In this document: positions 44,524-54,636 of the stretch, piece by piece
Numbering within the stretch: position 1 is the stretch's first letter
Layout of the letters: each line of letters begins with the position of its first letter
Source: Chitinophagaceae bacterium
GTDB taxonomy: Bacteria > Bacteroidota > Bacteroidia > Chitinophagales > Chitinophagaceae
DNA: 64,000 nucleotides
Assembly: GCA_020847395.1 (NCBI GenBank)
Contig: JADLCD010000135.1
Coordinates: 35,342 to 99,341, forward strand
Reading direction: 5' to 3'
The notes under the pieces: generated by a model
What the model was told of the DNA's origin: nothing
The model's database searches: none
Seen by the model: the letters and a program-made list of their open reading frames with translations, nothing else
Program-made: the position numbers and the translations under genes

Positions 44524-44647
44524 AAAACCAATTGATTGACTAAGATTGATTTAAAATATACTTATTCAATTTATAGGAGCTTTTTAGCCTTTAAAAACCG
44601 ACTTTTTTTCAGCTTTCTTTTTATGCCATAAATTCAGGCTGAAACCC

Positions 44648-44655
44648 TATCTTTG
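44648..44655 (+). promoter_or_regulatory. -7 box TATCTTTG for secDF
   Basis: Full consensus match TAnnTTTG, with 36 nt to the secDF ATG. No clear -33 TTTG. The 168-bp gap before secDF contains no gene. Confidence 0.5.
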
Positions 44656-44691
44656 CCCCCAATTTTTAAATTTTTGTAAAAGGTTACTTGT

Positions 44692-47600
44692 ATGCAACTG
44701 AAAGGTTTGGTTTCTGTTTTTGCGATTTTGTTGATTGCCATTTCCCTTTACCAACTGCATTTTACCTGGGCGGTTCACAACCACGAAGGAAAGATGGAAG
44801 CCAAAGCCCGCAACTGGGCTAACAGCAATTTCAGCGGAGCTTCCCAGGAAGCTAAAGATTCTGCTTATAACTCACGTTTAAAGCGTTTGTTAGATAGTAC
44901 AAAATCAACAACTGTTACTTATGGTATAGGTGGTGCTACCAGTTATGAAAAAGCAAAAGAACAGGAGTTAAGTCTTGGTTTGGACTTACAGGGTGGTATG
45001 AGTGTAACACTTGAAGTAGAGTTACAGGATTTATTAAAATCAATATCTAATAATCCTAAAGATCCTTCTTTAAATAAAGCGCTTGACCTGGCATCACAAC
45101 GCAAGGGTACAACAGATGCTGATTTTATCGGTTTATTTGCACAAGCATATAAAGAAGTAAATCCTTCGGGAGCATTATCCGGCTTATTTGCCAATGCAGG
45201 TCAAAGAAATATTAAGCTTGAAGATTCTGATGCGCAGGTTATTACCAAGCTCAGAACAATGGCAGGCGAGGCATTCCAGAATACCTTTCGTGTATTAACA
45301 AAACGTATCGACCAGTTTGGCGTTGCACAACCCAATATTAATCCTGATCCGCGTAAAGGAACCATCAGTGTAGAACTTGCAGGTGTGAAAGATGATCCTG
45401 AAAGAGTACGTAAAATATTACAGGCTACTGCAAACCTCCAGTTTTGGGAAGTATATAGCGGTAGCGAATTACAGTCTTCTTTTTTGCAGGCTGAAGAAAT
45501 GCTGAAAAAATCAGGTGAATCACATACTGCAAAAAGTGCAGATACCACTGTAAAAGTAGTGGACAGTACAAAAACTGCATCAGCAGCAAAAGATACTACG
45601 CAAACACTTTCTTTAGGCGATCTGAATAAAAAAGATACTACGGCTGCAGCAGGCACAACTGCTGCAACAGCCACACCCACCAATACTATTGTAGGATTAT
45701 TACAAGGCGCCCAGCAGGGTGAAGCAGCACTTGCTTATGTGGCTACAAAAGATACTTCTTTACTCAGCACTAACCTTGAACTGGCAAAAGATATTTTTCC
45801 TGCTGATGTTAAGTTTGTTTATGGAATCGCTCCTAAAACAGAAACCGGCCGCGCTGCTTTCGTACCTGTATATGCACTAAAATTACACGAGGGTGATAAA
45901 GCTCCGCTTGAAGGCAATGATGTGGAAGAATCAATGATTTCTTATGATGAGAGAAGCAGGCCCGCGGTATCTCTTCGCATGACGAAGCAGGGTACAAAAA
46001 AATGGGGTGACCTTACAAGTGCAAACGTAAATAAACCAATTGCTATCGTGTTGGATAATGTGGTGTATTCTGCACCTAATGTAATCAACCCGATACTTGA
46101 TGGTAACTCTCAAATTTCAGGAAGCTTTAGTGTTGAAGAAGCATCTGACCTTGCAAATATTTTACAGTCTGGTCAGTTAGCAGCACCTGCAAGAATTGTG
46201 CAGGAACAAATGGTAGGACCCACTTTAGGCGCTGAAGCCGTTAAAGGTGGCGCCATGTCATTCATCATATCATTTATAGTAATTTTTGCGCTGATGCTGT
46301 TGTATTATAATACCAGCGGCTGGGTAGCAAACATCACTTTAATATTAAACCTCCTTTTTACTATTGGAGTGCTGGCAGGGCTTGGTGCTACATTAACTTC
46401 TGCAAGTATTGCGGCATTGGTGCTGGCAATTGGTATGGCGGTAGATACAAACGTGATCATCTTTGAGCGTATTAAAGAAGAAATTACCTGGGGAAGAAGT
46501 TATGCCACCGCGGTAGATCATGGTTATAATCGTTCGCTACCTCCAATATTGGATGCGCACGTTACTACTTTGCTTACCGCAATAATATTATACGTGTTTG
46601 GCATGGGACCAATCAAAGGTTTTGCAACAACACAGATTATTGCTGTTGTGCTTAACCTGTTCTGCGGTATTCTTATAGCAAGGCTTGTTTCTGAATGGTG
46701 GACAAATAAAAAAGGACGCCACTTTGAATACTTTACCAAGCTTTCCAAGGCCATATTTAAAAAAGCGCATTTCAAATTTGTGGAAGCCCGCAGGGTAGCA
46801 TACGGCATATCTGTTGTGGTATTGCTGCTGGGCATCGGCTCTTTCATTTACGGGTTTGATGAGGGCGTTGAATATAAGGGTGGACGCAGCTACACCGTGC
46901 ATTTCGATCAGCCACAGAAAGAATCAGCTGTGAGAGATGCATTACATGCTCCTCTCGGTGAGTTTCCTGTTGTAAAAACAGTAGGTAACAACCGCACACT
47001 GAATATCACTACTTCTTTCCAAAAAGAAAACCCATCGCGTACTGCAGATTCATTGGTTGAAATGACAGTATTTAACGGGTTGAAATCTTTCCTTGCAGAA
47101 GGAACAACACATGCGGAATTCAAAAAGAAATATTTACAAAGCTCCCAGAGTGTACAGCCTTCTATTTCAGAAGACCTGAAACGTGGCGCTGTAACAGCAA
47201 CTATTGTATCTATCGTACTTATCTTCCTGTATATCTTTATTCGCTTCCGCGACTGGAGATTCTCTTTGGGAACCATTATTTCATTGGTGCACGACGTGTT
47301 TGTAACACTGGCGGTATTCTCCTTCCTGCGTCATGTAATGCCTTTTCCGCTTGAAATAGACCAGCACTTTATTGCTGCTATTTTAACCGTGGTTGGTTTC
47401 TCAATGAACGATACGGTTATCGTGTTTGACCGTATTCGTGAATACAGTAAAACCATGCATGGAGAAAGTAAATCAAAGATCATCAATGCTGCTATTAATG
47501 ATACGCTCAGCCGTACCATCATGACCTCAGTAACCGTATTGATTGTGGTATTGGTATTGTTTATTTTTGGTGGTGAAGTAACTAGAGGTTTCTCTTTCGC

Positions 47601-47766
47601 GATGCTAATTGGAGTAGTTACCGGTATTTATTCATCAATATTTGTGGCTGCGCCAATATTAGTTGATTTTGCAAAAGATAAACCTTTGGGTAAATTAACA
47701 CCTGAAGAAATTAAAGCAAGAGAAAAAGCCAAATCATCGGCTGCACGCACTGTTGCTCATTCTTAA
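44692..47766 (+). CDS. secDF: Protein translocase subunit SecDF (fused)
   Basis: Fused SecD-SecF of 1024 residues, which uses the proton gradient to complete export through SecYEG. A first membrane segment is followed by LGLDLQGGMSV (95-105), the periplasmic P1 domain, a Thr/Ala-rich insert (about 280-335) seen in Bacteroidota, six membrane segments from about residue 520, then the SecF half from about 680 with DEGVEYKGGRSY and a second set of segments. FSMNDTVIVFDRIRE and VDTNVIIFERIKEE are the paired TM4 motifs. A strong terminator follows. Confidence 0.95.
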   Translation: MQLKGLVSVFAILLIAISLYQLHFTWAVHNHEGKMEAKARNWANSNFSGASQEAKDSAYNSRLKRLLDSTKSTTVTYGIGGATSYEKAKEQELSLGLDLQGGMSVTLEVELQDLLKSISNNPKDPSLNKALDLASQRKGTTDADFIGLFAQAYKEVNPSGALSGLFANAGQRNIKLEDSDAQVITKLRTMAGEAFQNTFRVLTKRIDQFGVAQPNINPDPRKGTISVELAGVKDDPERVRKILQATANLQFWEVYSGSELQSSFLQAEEMLKKSGESHTAKSADTTVKVVDSTKTASAAKDTTQTLSLGDLNKKDTTAAAGTTAATATPTNTIVGLLQGAQQGEAALAYVATKDTSLLSTNLELAKDIFPADVKFVYGIAPKTETGRAAFVPVYALKLHEGDKAPLEGNDVEESMISYDERSRPAVSLRMTKQGTKKWGDLTSANVNKPIAIVLDNVVYSAPNVINPILDGNSQISGSFSVEEASDLANILQSGQLAAPARIVQEQMVGPTLGAEAVKGGAMSFIISFIVIFALMLLYYNTSGWVANITLILNLLFTIGVLAGLGATLTSASIAALVLAIGMAVDTNVIIFERIKEEITWGRSYATAVDHGYNRSLPPILDAHVTTLLTAIILYVFGMGPIKGFATTQIIAVVLNLFCGILIARLVSEWWTNKKGRHFEYFTKLSKAIFKKAHFKFVEARRVAYGISVVVLLLGIGSFIYGFDEGVEYKGGRSYTVHFDQPQKESAVRDALHAPLGEFPVVKTVGNNRTLNITTSFQKENPSRTADSLVEMTVFNGLKSFLAEGTTHAEFKKKYLQSSQSVQPSISEDLKRGAVTATIVSIVLIFLYIFIRFRDWRFSLGTIISLVHDVFVTLAVFSFLRHVMPFPLEIDQHFIAAILTVVGFSMNDTVIVFDRIREYSKTMHGESKSKIINAAINDTLSRTIMTSVTVLIVVLVLFIFGGEVTRGFSFAMLIGVVTGIYSSIFVAAPILVDFAKDKPLGKLTPEEIKAREKAKSSAARTVAHS

Positions 47767-47785
47767 TTTGATAGTTTGATTATAT

Positions 47786-47815
47786 AAACCCCGGCGCCTT
47801 TTGCCGGGGTTTTTG
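47786..47815 (+). terminator. Terminator of secDF
   Basis: Stem AAACCCCGGC/GCCGGGGTTT with a 7-nt loop and a run of five T. It lies 20 bp after the stop codon. Confidence 0.9.
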
Positions 47816-48284
47816 TTAGGCGCTACGCTGAACATCCGCGTTATCAGTATTCGATTTCTTATTATGATATCATGTTGGTCAAGGGCTAATACAAAATATT
47901 AGTTTTGAGTTGAATAAATATTATAATCGCCGCAAAATGCTCAGGGCTGATGTGCCTGCAAAGAAATTGTGCGAAGCCTGAGCATTATTTATTGCGCTAT
48001 AATAATCGGCATGTTCTATTTATGCAAAGCTATTTATGAGGTTAAGATAACTAATAGGAGGCCGCAGGCTATGCTCCACATAAGACATACAAACCTGCCT
48101 CAGTGAAGTAAATGTGACAGCCTCTTTAACTTCCTGCTGTTGGTACGTAACCGGCATAAGCCGTGCTGGATACCAATTTATCTGCCGGAGGCATAATAAT
48201 GGCGCTTGCCAATTAGCCTATTTGTTTTATTCTTGTTCCATTCTTCTCAATATTGCTTTATATACCTGATTAACCAAACTCCGC
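47816..48284. other. Intergenic region between secDF and ribD
   Basis: No gene is supported. AATGCTCAGGGCT at 47936-47948 and AGCCTGAGCATT at 47975-47986 form an imperfect stem with one bulged base around a 26-nt loop, which could be a second terminator or a small structured RNA. No FMN riboswitch pattern was recognised ahead of ribD. Confidence 0.45.
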
Positions 48285-48292
48285 TACCTTTG
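48285..48292 (+). promoter_or_regulatory. -7 box TACCTTTG for ribD
   Basis: Full consensus match 34 nt upstream of the TTG start codon. No -33 TTTG at the expected spacing. Confidence 0.45.
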
Positions 48293-48326
48293 CCTCCATC
48301 AAATTTCATCCTGATAAATAGTTGCT

Positions 48327-49409
48327 TTGTTTCAACACGAACTATACATGAACCGTTGTTTGCAACTTGCGGCATTAGCTGCCGGCAATGTTGCACCCAA
48401 CCCAATGGTGGGCGCTGTACTGGTGCATGAGGGGCGCATAATAGGAGAGGGATATCATAAAGTATATGGGCAGGCGCATGCAGAAGTAAATTGTATAGCT
48501 TCTGTTAGCAAAGAAGATGAATACCTCATCAGCAAAAGCACAATGTATGTTTCCCTCGAACCTTGTGCTCATTATGGTAAAACGGCTCCCTGCGCTGATC
48601 TTATTATCCGGCATAAAATACCAACGGTGGTAATTGGTTGCCGCGACCCGTTTACCAAAGTAGATGGTAAAGGCATTGACAAGTTGAAAGCTGCCGGTAT
48701 AGAAGTGATAGTAAATGTTCTTGAAAAAGAATGTAAATCGCTTAATCGTCGATTTCTCACTTTTTATACAATACATCGCCCATATATTATACTTAAATGG
48801 GCGCAGAGTAATAATGGTATTATTGGAGATGCGGGTAATCATCGTCTTCATATCAGCAATGCCTACACAAACCGGCTTGTACATAAATGGCGCAGCGAGG
48901 AAGCTGCTATACTGGTTGGAACCAATACTGCGCGGTTGGATGATCCATCGCTTACAACAAGATTATGGCCCGGAAAAAACTCGGTAAGACTGGTGGTTGA
49001 CATGGAATTGAGCCTGCCACATCACCTGCATTTATTTGATAATGCGGTAACCACTATTGTTTTTAACAGCATACAAAACACTATTGAATCATTTGAAAAT
49101 TTGAATAGCGACAAAAATAAAACATGGTATTACCAGGTAACAACAGGTGTAAATATTGTACATCAAATAATACATGCATTATACCATCTGCATATTCAGA
49201 GTGTACTGGTTGAAGGCGGCGCAAAGTTGCTGCAATCTTTTATTGATGAAGGAATGTGGGATGAAGCAAGGGTTATAACCAACAAAAATTTAATGATTGC
49301 CGAAGGTATAAAAGCCCCGGCGCCTGCTGCATTTCATCTAACAAAAACCGAAACTTTGTTTTCAGACCAGGTAGTATATTACTCAAACAATCAACATCTC
49401 CTGCTTTGA
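48327..49409 (+). CDS. ribD: Bifunctional riboflavin deaminase/reductase RibD
   Basis: A protein of 360 residues catalysing deamination and reduction in riboflavin synthesis. Residues 1-145 are the deaminase: HAEVNCI gives His51 and Glu53, and LEPCAHYGKTAPC gives the zinc ligands Cys80 and Cys89. Residues 146-360 are the reductase, with RPYIILKWAQSNNG and VLVEGGAKLLQSFI. A TTG start at 48327 is used because the N-terminal HELYMNRCLQLA is conserved in the family; the ATG at 48348 would remove part of it. Confidence 0.92.
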   Translation: MFQHELYMNRCLQLAALAAGNVAPNPMVGAVLVHEGRIIGEGYHKVYGQAHAEVNCIASVSKEDEYLISKSTMYVSLEPCAHYGKTAPCADLIIRHKIPTVVIGCRDPFTKVDGKGIDKLKAAGIEVIVNVLEKECKSLNRRFLTFYTIHRPYIILKWAQSNNGIIGDAGNHRLHISNAYTNRLVHKWRSEEAAILVGTNTARLDDPSLTTRLWPGKNSVRLVVDMELSLPHHLHLFDNAVTTIVFNSIQNTIESFENLNSDKNKTWYYQVTTGVNIVHQIIHALYHLHIQSVLVEGGAKLLQSFIDEGMWDEARVITNKNLMIAEGIKAPAPAAFHLTKTETLFSDQVVYYSNNQHLLL

Positions 49410-49493
49410 TATACCTGGTTGGCAGCATTATATGCTCTACATACTTTAGGTTCTTTTCAAAGTGATGCAATAAGAAACATATATTTGAATGAA

Positions 49494-50102
49494 ATGAAGG
49501 ACGCTGATTTTTATTATACTGTTGAACAGAAAAGCATAGCTGAATATAAGGATAAGGGAAGTCGCTTTATTGCCATTGTACTTCCGTTTACATCTGCTAA
49601 TGAACTTAAATCTGGTATTGATGCAATAAAAAAAGAATATCCAAAAGCTTCTCATTATTGCTTTGCTTACCGTATAGGGCTTGATGGTAATACCCACCGT
49701 ACGAGTGATGATGGTGAGCCATCGGGCACAGCCGGCAAGCCTATTTTTGGCATTATTGAAAGCCGGCAATTAACGGATGTGCTGATAGTGGTAGTGCGAT
49801 ATTTTGGCGGCACTTTACTGGGTGTTCCGGGTTTAATTAATGCTTACCGCTCTGCGGCTGCGCTTTCATTGCAAACAGTTCCGGTTATACAAAAGCAGGT
49901 AGAAAAAAAGTATAATCTTCATTTTGATTATACCATCATGAATGAGGTAATGAAGATATGCAAGCAATATAATTGCAGTATATTGAAACAGGAAATTCAA
50001 CTGTTTTGCGATATGGAGATAGGTATTCCCAAAAACCGGCTTGATGAAGTAACATTTAAGCTGAAAGAAATACGGGGAATAGAAATAACTCCTGCAAAAT
50101 AA
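49494..50102 (+). CDS. YigZ / IMPACT family protein
   Basis: A protein of 202 residues from the chosen ATG. An N-terminal UPF0029/IMPACT domain shows KDKGSRFIA, HYCFAYRIG, TSDDGEPSGTAGKPI and VVRYFGGTLLGVPGLI, followed by a DUF1949-like C-terminal domain. The family is linked to translation control in eukaryotes and has no settled role in bacteria. A TTG start at 49419 is possible but adds 25 residues without family resemblance. It follows ribD by 84 bp. Confidence 0.88.
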   Translation: MKDADFYYTVEQKSIAEYKDKGSRFIAIVLPFTSANELKSGIDAIKKEYPKASHYCFAYRIGLDGNTHRTSDDGEPSGTAGKPIFGIIESRQLTDVLIVVVRYFGGTLLGVPGLINAYRSAAALSLQTVPVIQKQVEKKYNLHFDYTIMNEVMKICKQYNCSILKQEIQLFCDMEIGIPKNRLDEVTFKLKEIRGIEITPAK

Positions 50103-50130
50103 AAAGGCCCGAACAAAAGCCCGGGCCCTA
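50096..50130 (-). terminator. Terminator of the lipoprotein esterase gene
   Basis: On the minus strand the stem GGCCCG/CGGGCC is followed by TTTTTATTTT. It overlaps the last codons of the YigZ gene on the opposite strand, so the two convergent genes share it. Confidence 0.8.
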
Positions 50131-50154
50131 TATGAAAGTAAACAACAACTTTTT

Positions 50155-51021
50155 TTACCGGTGATATTGCAACATCCATTCGTACATATTCATGTTGTTT
50201 TCCTTGTATGTTGGATCTGTTGCTTTTGTCCACGCATCATGCTTTCCTGTAGGCCAAATAGTCATTTTTGCTTTTGGGTTTGGGTTATACCCGTTAATCA
50301 ATGTTATATAATCTTTTGTAACCTGAACAGGCGCCTGGTCATCATCAGCATTATGAAAAGCCCACACAGGTAAATTAGCCGAAGCTATAGCCTTGGCTTT
50401 GTAATCGGTAGCCCCGGTAGAACCGCATATAGGAGCTATTGCAGCAAGTAAAGTCGGGTATTTCCAACCTGAATTCCATGTTATGCCACCTCCAAGACTT
50501 AACCCGGAAAGATATATCCTTGTTGTATCTATCCTGTAATTTGCCACAGCATATTTTATTACGGCATATACATCTTCCACTGTAGTTATACCTTTTGTTT
50601 GTGGTGAAAAAACAATAAAAGAAAAGTTTTTCCCACCTACATTAAAATTTGGAGGAAATTTTTTATTGTTCAATAATTTTGGAACAGCATTCTTTAATAT
50701 CAACGGAAGATCTGTAGTGCCATTTCCCATTTCTCCTGAGCCGTGCAGAAACACAAGCAGCGGGTAACGCCTGGAGGTTGAATCATATCTTGCAGGCAGG
50801 GCTCTGTAAAACCCCAAACAGTTATCAGTAATTTTTTGGCTTATTGCTACCTGTACCGGGGGCGCTGTTTCTATAATATCAATGTCAGGCTTTGTTTCAG
50901 GAGTTGTTGTTGTTTGCTGGTCATCAACTTCCTTTGTTAATTCCGAAGACTCCTTTTTGCACGATAATAACAGGGCTGAAAAAATAATTGCATAACACAA
51001 TTTTACAATTGCTTGCTTCAT
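50155..51021 (-). CDS. Lipoprotein esterase, feruloyl esterase/PHB depolymerase-like
   Basis: A protein of 288 residues. The lipobox LLSC puts the lipidated cysteine at residue 21, and a Thr/Glu/Pro-rich linker follows (29-52). The alpha/beta-hydrolase domain has LVFLHGSGEMGNG (oxyanion loop), the nucleophile elbow GLSLGGG with Ser175, an acid in NADDD (225-228), and His261 in GKHDAW. Such surface esterases cleave acyl groups from plant polysaccharides or polyesters; the substrate is not readable. It carries its own terminator. Confidence 0.85.
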   Translation of the reverse strand: MKQAIVKLCYAIIFSALLLSCKKESSELTKEVDDQQTTTTPETKPDIDIIETAPPVQVAISQKITDNCLGFYRALPARYDSTSRRYPLLVFLHGSGEMGNGTTDLPLILKNAVPKLLNNKKFPPNFNVGGKNFSFIVFSPQTKGITTVEDVYAVIKYAVANYRIDTTRIYLSGLSLGGGITWNSGWKYPTLLAAIAPICGSTGATDYKAKAIASANLPVWAFHNADDDQAPVQVTKDYITLINGYNPNPKAKMTIWPTGKHDAWTKATDPTYKENNMNMYEWMLQYHR

Positions 51022-51101
51022 AGCGTATCAGATTTTAGTTTAACGGTTTTGAACCGTTATTAATCAAATCTGGTGCCGCCTGTTGGTAACAAATGTGAAA
51101 A

Positions 51102-52397
51102 TTATTCTCCCATTTCCTTTTTGATATTCTCTGATATGGTTACCAGTATTTTATCAATACGATGTCCGTCCATATCAGCTATTTCAAAAGTAAAACCGCG
51201 CCATTCCAGGGTATCTCCCGTTCGGGGAATGCGTTCCAATTGATGCAAGATAAATCCTGCAAGTGTATCAAACTCCTGCTCACCTTCATTCATCCATTCT
51301 GTTTTATGAAAAGTACTCAGGAAATCATAAAAAGGAAGTTGACCATCTATAAAATAACTGCCGTCTTCTCTTTCTTTTATTTCATAATCTACTGTATTAA
51401 CCTGCGAAATTTCACCAACAATTGCTTCAAGAATATCGTTGAGTGTAATCATACCCTGCAGGCTGCCATATTCATCAACAACAAAACAACAATGTATTTT
51501 TGTTTCTTTAAATCTTTCCAATACCTGGTAAGCTGTATTGTTTTCAGGAACAAATAATGCGGGTTGCATTATTTCTTTAAGAAGGGTTGTATTTTCATGT
51601 AAGTATAAATCTTTAATGGCAACAACGCCTTTTATGTTGTCGATATTACTATCGCAAACCGGGTAAACGGAATGAGGTTCGGCAAAGATTTTTTCTTTAA
51701 TTACCGCTTCATTTTTTTCAAGATCAAACCAAACAATATCATTACGGTGTGTCATCAACGATGTTATATTTCTATCACCAAGATGAAAAACACGTTCTAT
51801 AATTTCCTGCTCTGCTTCTTCAATTGTTCCCTGTTCAGTTCCTTCACTTATAATGGCTTTTATTTCTTCTTCTGTTACCTGGTTGTCTTTGGGTTTTATA
51901 TTAAAAAGCTTAACAGTAAGATGTGTTGATTTACTCAATAACCAAACAAATGGATAAGTTAACTTACTGAGAAAGCTCATTGGTTTCGCAACCAGCTTGG
52001 CAATAGTTTCAGGGCGGGATAATCCAATTCTTTTTGGTACTAATTCTCCCAGTACTAAAGTGAAATAAGTAATTACAATAACGATGATAGTGGTTGCGGT
52101 AATGCCTGAATATTGGCGAATAAAATCATAACGGTTTAAAAAGTCAATCAATTCTGTTTTTAATGCTTCTCCTGAATAAATACCCGTTAATATGCCTATG
52201 AGCGTAATGCCTATTTGTACCGTTGAAAGAAAAGTATCAGGGCGTTCTGCAAGCTCCAACGCTTCTTTAGCACTTTTGTCTCCTTTATTTGCCTGCGATT
52301 CAAGCCTTGCTTTGCGGGAAGAGACCAACGCAATTTCCGCCATGGAAAAAATGCCATTCAATAATATTAATCCCAGTATTATCAGAATTTCAATCAT
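51102..52397 (-). CDS. CNNM/CBS-domain transporter, CorC/HlyC family
   Basis: A protein of 431 residues. Residues 1-190 form the CNNM membrane domain with three or four segments (LIILGLILLNGIFSMAEIAL, VQIGITLIGILTGIYSG, TTIIVIVITYFTLVLGELVP). Residues 205-325 contain the CBS pair, and a CorC_HlyC domain (about 345-425) ends the protein. The family includes magnesium or cobalt efflux proteins, and some members are linked to heat or acid stress. Its start is 11 bp downstream of the PAP2 stop codon, so the two are co-transcribed. Confidence 0.9.
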   Translation of the reverse strand: MIEILIILGLILLNGIFSMAEIALVSSRKARLESQANKGDKSAKEALELAERPDTFLSTVQIGITLIGILTGIYSGEALKTELIDFLNRYDFIRQYSGITATTIIVIVITYFTLVLGELVPKRIGLSRPETIAKLVAKPMSFLSKLTYPFVWLLSKSTHLTVKLFNIKPKDNQVTEEEIKAIISEGTEQGTIEEAEQEIIERVFHLGDRNITSLMTHRNDIVWFDLEKNEAVIKEKIFAEPHSVYPVCDSNIDNIKGVVAIKDLYLHENTTLLKEIMQPALFVPENNTAYQVLERFKETKIHCCFVVDEYGSLQGMITLNDILEAIVGEISQVNTVDYEIKEREDGSYFIDGQLPFYDFLSTFHKTEWMNEGEQEFDTLAGFILHQLERIPRTGDTLEWRGFTFEIADMDGHRIDKILVTISENIKKEMGE

Positions 52398-52408
52398 ATA
52401 TTATGAAA

Positions 52409-52978
52409 TTAAACTAAAGAACCAAAACCTACTCTTTTATTAAAAATAGTTCCGGTTAAGTAGCCAATAGTACAGCCAAGCAGTGTGCCACCAACTATAT
52501 CAACAGGGTAATGAACGCCAATATATATCTGCGCGTAACAAATAACCACAGCCCATAAAAACAATAACCATCTCCATTTTACAGGAACAAATAATAAAGT
52601 TTTAAATGAAAACATGGCAAGCCCAAAATGATTGGATGCATGTGAAGAAGGAAAGCTCCATCTTCCGCCACAACCAACAATTGAGCGAACAGCATCTGCG
52701 AGCAACGGGTCGGCGCAGGGACGTAATCTTCCGACAAGGGGTTTAATCAGCGCGCTGCTAAACATATCTGTTATTGCAAATGTGATAAGGAAAAAACAAA
52801 TCCAACCAAACCCTTTCCACTTAAAATGCTGTAACATAAATACCAGGGCAAAAAGATACAAGGGTGCCCAGGTATATTGATTGCGCATTAAAGGAAAAAA
52901 CCAATCGAAAAACTGGTTATGCCATTCTCCGTTAATTTTTGAAAAGAGTGCTATGTCGTAATGAATAAGCTTATTCAT
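52409..52978 (-). CDS. PAP2-family phosphatase
   Basis: A membrane protein of 189 residues with about five or six segments. The three phosphatase motifs are KPLVGRLRP (79-87), FPSSHASNH (with Ser-Ser-His in place of the usual Ser-Gly-His), and GVHYPVDIVGG near the C-terminus. Substrates of the family are phosphatidic acid, undecaprenyl diphosphate or lipid A phosphates; which applies here is not readable. It is co-directional with the CBS gene downstream. Confidence 0.9.
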   Translation of the reverse strand: MNKLIHYDIALFSKINGEWHNQFFDWFFPLMRNQYTWAPLYLFALVFMLQHFKWKGFGWICFFLITFAITDMFSSALIKPLVGRLRPCADPLLADAVRSIVGCGGRWSFPSSHASNHFGLAMFSFKTLLFVPVKWRWLLFLWAVVICYAQIYIGVHYPVDIVGGTLLGCTIGYLTGTIFNKRVGFGSLV

Positions 52979-53186
52979 GCGGGTTGCGATTATATCTCAA
53001 TGTGCATGCAGCTATGAAAAATCCATGCAAAGCCGGGCCGGTACAAAAATTTATTGGATAGATATTGGATCGGTGATAATCCGGCATGAAAGAAAAAAAT
53101 TGTTTGGCAAATGTAATACTTTCTGGCTTCTTGGCTTAAATCTTGTGCCACAATGTGAACAAGAGGCTTTCTTTTGAAATTTTAAG

Positions 53187-53194
53187 CTAATTTC
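53187..53194 (+). promoter_or_regulatory. Variant -7 box TAATTTCG ahead of glmM
   Basis: Third copy of the octamer TAATTTCG in a promoter position, 23 nt before the GTG start codon. No -33 TTTG at 19-21 nt. Confidence 0.3.
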
Positions 53195-53217
53195 GCACCT
53201 CAAAATTTATTTGAAAC

Positions 53218-54603
53218 GTGGCATTGATCAAGAGCATCTCCGGTATACGCGGTACTATAGGCGGCAAGCCCGGCTTAACATTATCTCCCCTGGATGTAGT
53301 AAAATTTACAGCGGCTTATGGCACCTGGCTCATTAATAAAACAGGAAACCGTAAGGTGGTAGTTGGCCGTGATGGGCGTATAAGCGGCCCGATTATTCGT
53401 GATATTGTGGTAAGCACACTCAATGCTTTGGGGATTGATGTGGTTGATCTCAGCTTAAGTACTACACCAACTGTTGAGATGGCTGTAACAATGGAAAATG
53501 CAGGTGGTGGTATAATTTTAACTGCAAGCCATAACCCCAGGGAATGGAATGCGCTGAAATTACTTAATGCCAAAGGTGAATTTATTTCGGGTGATGACGG
53601 CCGCGAAGTTTTGGAAATTGCTGCCGCTGAAAATTTCGATTTTGTTGCTGTTGATAAACTCGGTACCGTAAAAGAAGATGATTCTTTTATGAGAAAGCAT
53701 ATTGAAACAATACTTGCACTTCACTTAGTTGATACTGATGTTATAAAGAAAAGAAAATTCAGGATAGTAGTAGATGCCATTAATAGTACCGGTGCTGTAT
53801 TTGTTCCGGCGCTTTTAGAGGCGTTAGGTGTAGACGCTAAAGATATTACCGTTATTAATAGTGAAGTTAACGGCAGGTTTGCGCATAACCCGGAGCCGCT
53901 TCCTGAAAATCTTGTTGAATTAAGCGCTACTGTTAAAAAGTTAGGCGCTGATCTTGGAATAGCGGTTGATCCTGATGTTGACAGGCTTTGTTTTGTTTGT
54001 GAAGATGGCAGCATGTTTGGTGAAGAATATACACTGGTGGCGGTTGCAGATTATGTGTTGGGTAAAAAACCCGGTAATACGGTAAGCAATATGTCATCTA
54101 CCCGTGCTTTAAAAGATGTAACATTAAAACATGGAGGCCAGTATTATCCCAGCGCCGTTGGTGAAGTAAATGTGGTAACGCGTATGAAAGAAGTGAACGC
54201 TGTAATAGGCGGAGAAGGTAATGGTGGAATAATATTGCCTGAATTGCATTACGGCCGCGATGCCCTGGTTGGTATAGCGCTGTTCCTTACACATCTTGCC
54301 AATGCACAAAAAAGTATAAAACAGTTAAGGGGCAGCTATCCTGATTATTTTATCAGTAAAAATAAAATTGAGCTTGAACAGGATGTTGATGTAAAAGGTG
54401 TTTTTGAAAAGATTAAAACAAAATATAAAAGCCATCCTGTAAATACGGAAGACGGGTTAAAAATTGAATTTGATAATGACTGGGTTCATTTGCGCACCAG
54501 CAATACCGAACCCATAATACGCATATATGCAGAGAGTAATTTTGAATCAACCGCTAATAATATAGCGCTCAGGCTAATGCGTGATATTAAAGAATTGAAA
54601 TAG
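53218..54603 (+). CDS. glmM: Phosphoglucosamine mutase GlmM
   Basis: Phosphohexomutase of 461 residues that interconverts glucosamine 6-phosphate and 1-phosphate for cell-wall UDP-GlcNAc. The phosphoserine is Ser104 in TASHNPREWN, the metal loop is DPDVDR (Asp251, Asp253, Asp255), GEGNGGII is the sugar loop, and RTSNTEPIIRIYAE the phosphate loop. The start codon is GTG. A phosphomannomutase/phosphoglucomutase cannot be excluded, since GlmM of Bacteroidota are diverse. It is followed after 33 bp by a cysteine desulfurase. Confidence 0.85.
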   Translation: MALIKSISGIRGTIGGKPGLTLSPLDVVKFTAAYGTWLINKTGNRKVVVGRDGRISGPIIRDIVVSTLNALGIDVVDLSLSTTPTVEMAVTMENAGGGIILTASHNPREWNALKLLNAKGEFISGDDGREVLEIAAAENFDFVAVDKLGTVKEDDSFMRKHIETILALHLVDTDVIKKRKFRIVVDAINSTGAVFVPALLEALGVDAKDITVINSEVNGRFAHNPEPLPENLVELSATVKKLGADLGIAVDPDVDRLCFVCEDGSMFGEEYTLVAVADYVLGKKPGNTVSNMSSTRALKDVTLKHGGQYYPSAVGEVNVVTRMKEVNAVIGGEGNGGIILPELHYGRDALVGIALFLTHLANAQKSIKQLRGSYPDYFISKNKIELEQDVDVKGVFEKIKTKYKSHPVNTEDGLKIEFDNDWVHLRTSNTEPIIRIYAESNFESTANNIALRLMRDIKELK

Positions 54604-54636
54604 CCTGCCATAATTTTTGAGCGAATAATTTTTTTT

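Noticed and set aside
45201..45683. 160-codon antisense frame in secDF
   Set aside because: It is a mirror of the Thr/Ala-rich insert and P1 coding sequence; the Ser/Val-rich composition is typical of a shadow.
47816..48284. FMN riboswitch ahead of ribD
   Set aside because: No conserved RFN elements were found; only an imperfect hairpin far from the start is present.
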